From Natronincola ferrireducens (lineage in GTDB: Bacteria; Bacillota; Clostridia; Peptostreptococcales; Natronincolaceae), in assembly GCF_900100845.1 (NCBI RefSeq), contig NZ_FNFP01000001.1, forward strand, positions 496,001-560,000: a stretch of 64,000 nt of DNA. Direction: 5' to 3'. This document shows, piece by piece, positions 63,269 to 64,000 of this stretch (within the stretch, counting starts at the first letter, position 1; each line of letters begins with the position of its first letter). The position numbers and the translations under genes were made by a program. Under the pieces are notes generated by a model. It worked only from the letters and a program-made list of their open reading frames with translations. It did no database searches and had not been told where the DNA came from.

Positions 63269-64000
63269 TTGCAAAAGGGAATTGTTTTTAACATACAAAA
63301 ATATTCTTTACATGATGGACCAGGAATTAGAACAACAGTTTTTCTTAAGGGATGTCCTTTGAACTGCTGGTGGTGTCATAATCCTGAGAGCAAAAACCTA
63401 GGAAAACAGCTTATATTTGTAAAAAGCCGATGTATAGGATGTGGACTTTGTTCCAATAGGTGTCATAATTCTGCTATAGACCTAATAAAAGAAAGCAATA
63501 ACATTGATAGACAAAAATGTGAGAATTGTGGCATGTGTGCTGAAGCATGTCCTACAAATGCTATGGAATTGATTGGAAAAGAAATGACGATTGAAGAAGT
63601 AATGAAGGAGATAGAGAAGGATAGGGTTTTTTATGAGGAGTCCAAAGGGGGGGTAACCTTTTCTGGAGGTGAACCTTTGGTACAGTGGGAATTTCTATAT
63701 GAACTTTTAAAAAAATGCAAACAACAGGGAATTTCCACAGCAGTAGACACTTCAGGATTTACAAGCTGGAATATTCTTGAGAAAATTAGCAAGTTAACAG
63801 ATTTATTTTTATATGACTTAAAGCATATGAAGGAAGAAGAGCATCAGAGATTTACTGGTGTATCTAATATGACTATACTTAACAATCTAAACAAGCTTGC
63901 TTTAATACATCCCAATATTCATATTCGGATACCCATAATACCGGGAATCAATAATGATGAGGAAAACATTGGAGCTACAGGTAAATTTATTTCTTCTTTA
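63269..64000 (+). CDS. Glycyl-radical enzyme activating enzyme (radical SAM), 3' end off the window
   Basis: Radical SAM protein that puts the glycyl radical into a partner enzyme. 244 residues visible. TTG 63269 is the start with GAGGTG 5 nt upstream. Opens (M)QKGIVFNIQKYSLHDGPGIR; SAM cluster motif KGCPLNCWWCHNPES (C-x3-C-x2-C, about 29-43); two extra ferredoxin-type clusters (CIGCGLCSNRC and CENCGMCAEAC, about 54-100), as in activases of the diol-dehydratase-like class; then GGVTFSGGEPL. The partner enzyme must lie outside. Partners of this class include hydroxyproline dehydratase, choline lyase and glycerol dehydratase types. Confidence 0.93.
   Translation, partial: MQKGIVFNIQKYSLHDGPGIRTTVFLKGCPLNCWWCHNPESKNLGKQLIFVKSRCIGCGLCSNRCHNSAIDLIKESNNIDRQKCENCGMCAEACPTNAMELIGKEMTIEEVMKEIEKDRVFYEESKGGVTFSGGEPLVQWEFLYELLKKCKQQGISTAVDTSGFTSWNILEKISKLTDLFLYDLKHMKEEEHQRFTGVSNMTILNNLNKLALIHPNIHIRIPIIPGINNDEENIGATGKFISSL

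Overview
The window is low-GC, AT-rich DNA from an anaerobic member of the Clostridia. The evidence is strong Shine-Dalgarno sites with frequent TTG and GTG starts, three T-box leaders, a NifV-type (Re-)citrate synthase operon, Bcd/EtfAB, 4-hydroxybutyryl-CoA dehydratase, a glycyl-radical activase, rubredoxin and the order tig-clpP-clpX-lonB-lonA-engB. A relative of Alkaliphilus/Natronincola is my guess from the gene mix; no rRNA or tRNA gene was seen to test it.

Layout. 1-2203: an orphan CHASE4 histidine kinase cut by the window edge. 2509-6606: a leftward operon for citrate synthase, aconitase and isocitrate dehydrogenase, a route to 2-oxoglutarate and glutamate. 7077-11015: a lone CheW, the GTPase YchF, and LarB/LarC of nickel-pincer cofactor synthesis. 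11163-22195: a 4-hydroxybutyrate-to-butyryl-CoA module. It holds bcd-etfB-etfA, abfD, abfT and a 4-hydroxybutyrate dehydrogenase, followed by a Trp T-box with trpP and then a sigma-54 activator. Both bcd and abfD have a -24/-12 (sigma-54) promoter, and three copies of a palindrome lie about 340-400 bp upstream of the abfD promoter. 22280-26710: Ile T-box with ileS, then a lipoprotein.

26781-31203 is the accessory part. It has a DsrE-like protein, a HepT/MntA toxin-antitoxin pair bracketed by two integron attC-like sites, a lipoprotein, two very small membrane proteins, a double-hairpin repeat and a frameshifted IS1595-type transposase remnant. 31444-39786: a cysteine-desulfurase-like enzyme, pyruvate carboxylase, a second CHASE4 histidine kinase and a LacI-type regulator. 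40279-49692: proteostasis genes (tig, clpP, clpX, lonB, lonA, engB) interrupted by a leftward two-gene chromate-transporter-type pair.

49693-54310: EamA transporter, rubredoxin and a Pro T-box with proA-proB-proC. 54455-59936: an NSS amino-acid transporter with a 34-residue partner, then four genes for an iron-sulfur/FAD amino-acid dehydrogenase-like complex. 60122-64000: a YitT/YczE membrane protein, a dCache chemoreceptor and the start of a glycyl-radical-enzyme activase.

How it fits together: 4-hydroxybutyrate is activated to its CoA ester (AbfT), dehydrated to crotonyl-CoA (AbfD) and reduced to butyryl-CoA by Bcd/EtfAB, probably by electron bifurcation to ferredoxin. Pyruvate carboxylase supplies oxaloacetate to the citrate synthase branch. 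Glutamate from that branch can feed proline synthesis through proABC. The best new leads are the predicted sigma-54 circuit over the 4-hydroxybutyrate genes, the attC-like pair around the HepT/MntA cassette, and the transporter/redox cluster of unknown substrate.
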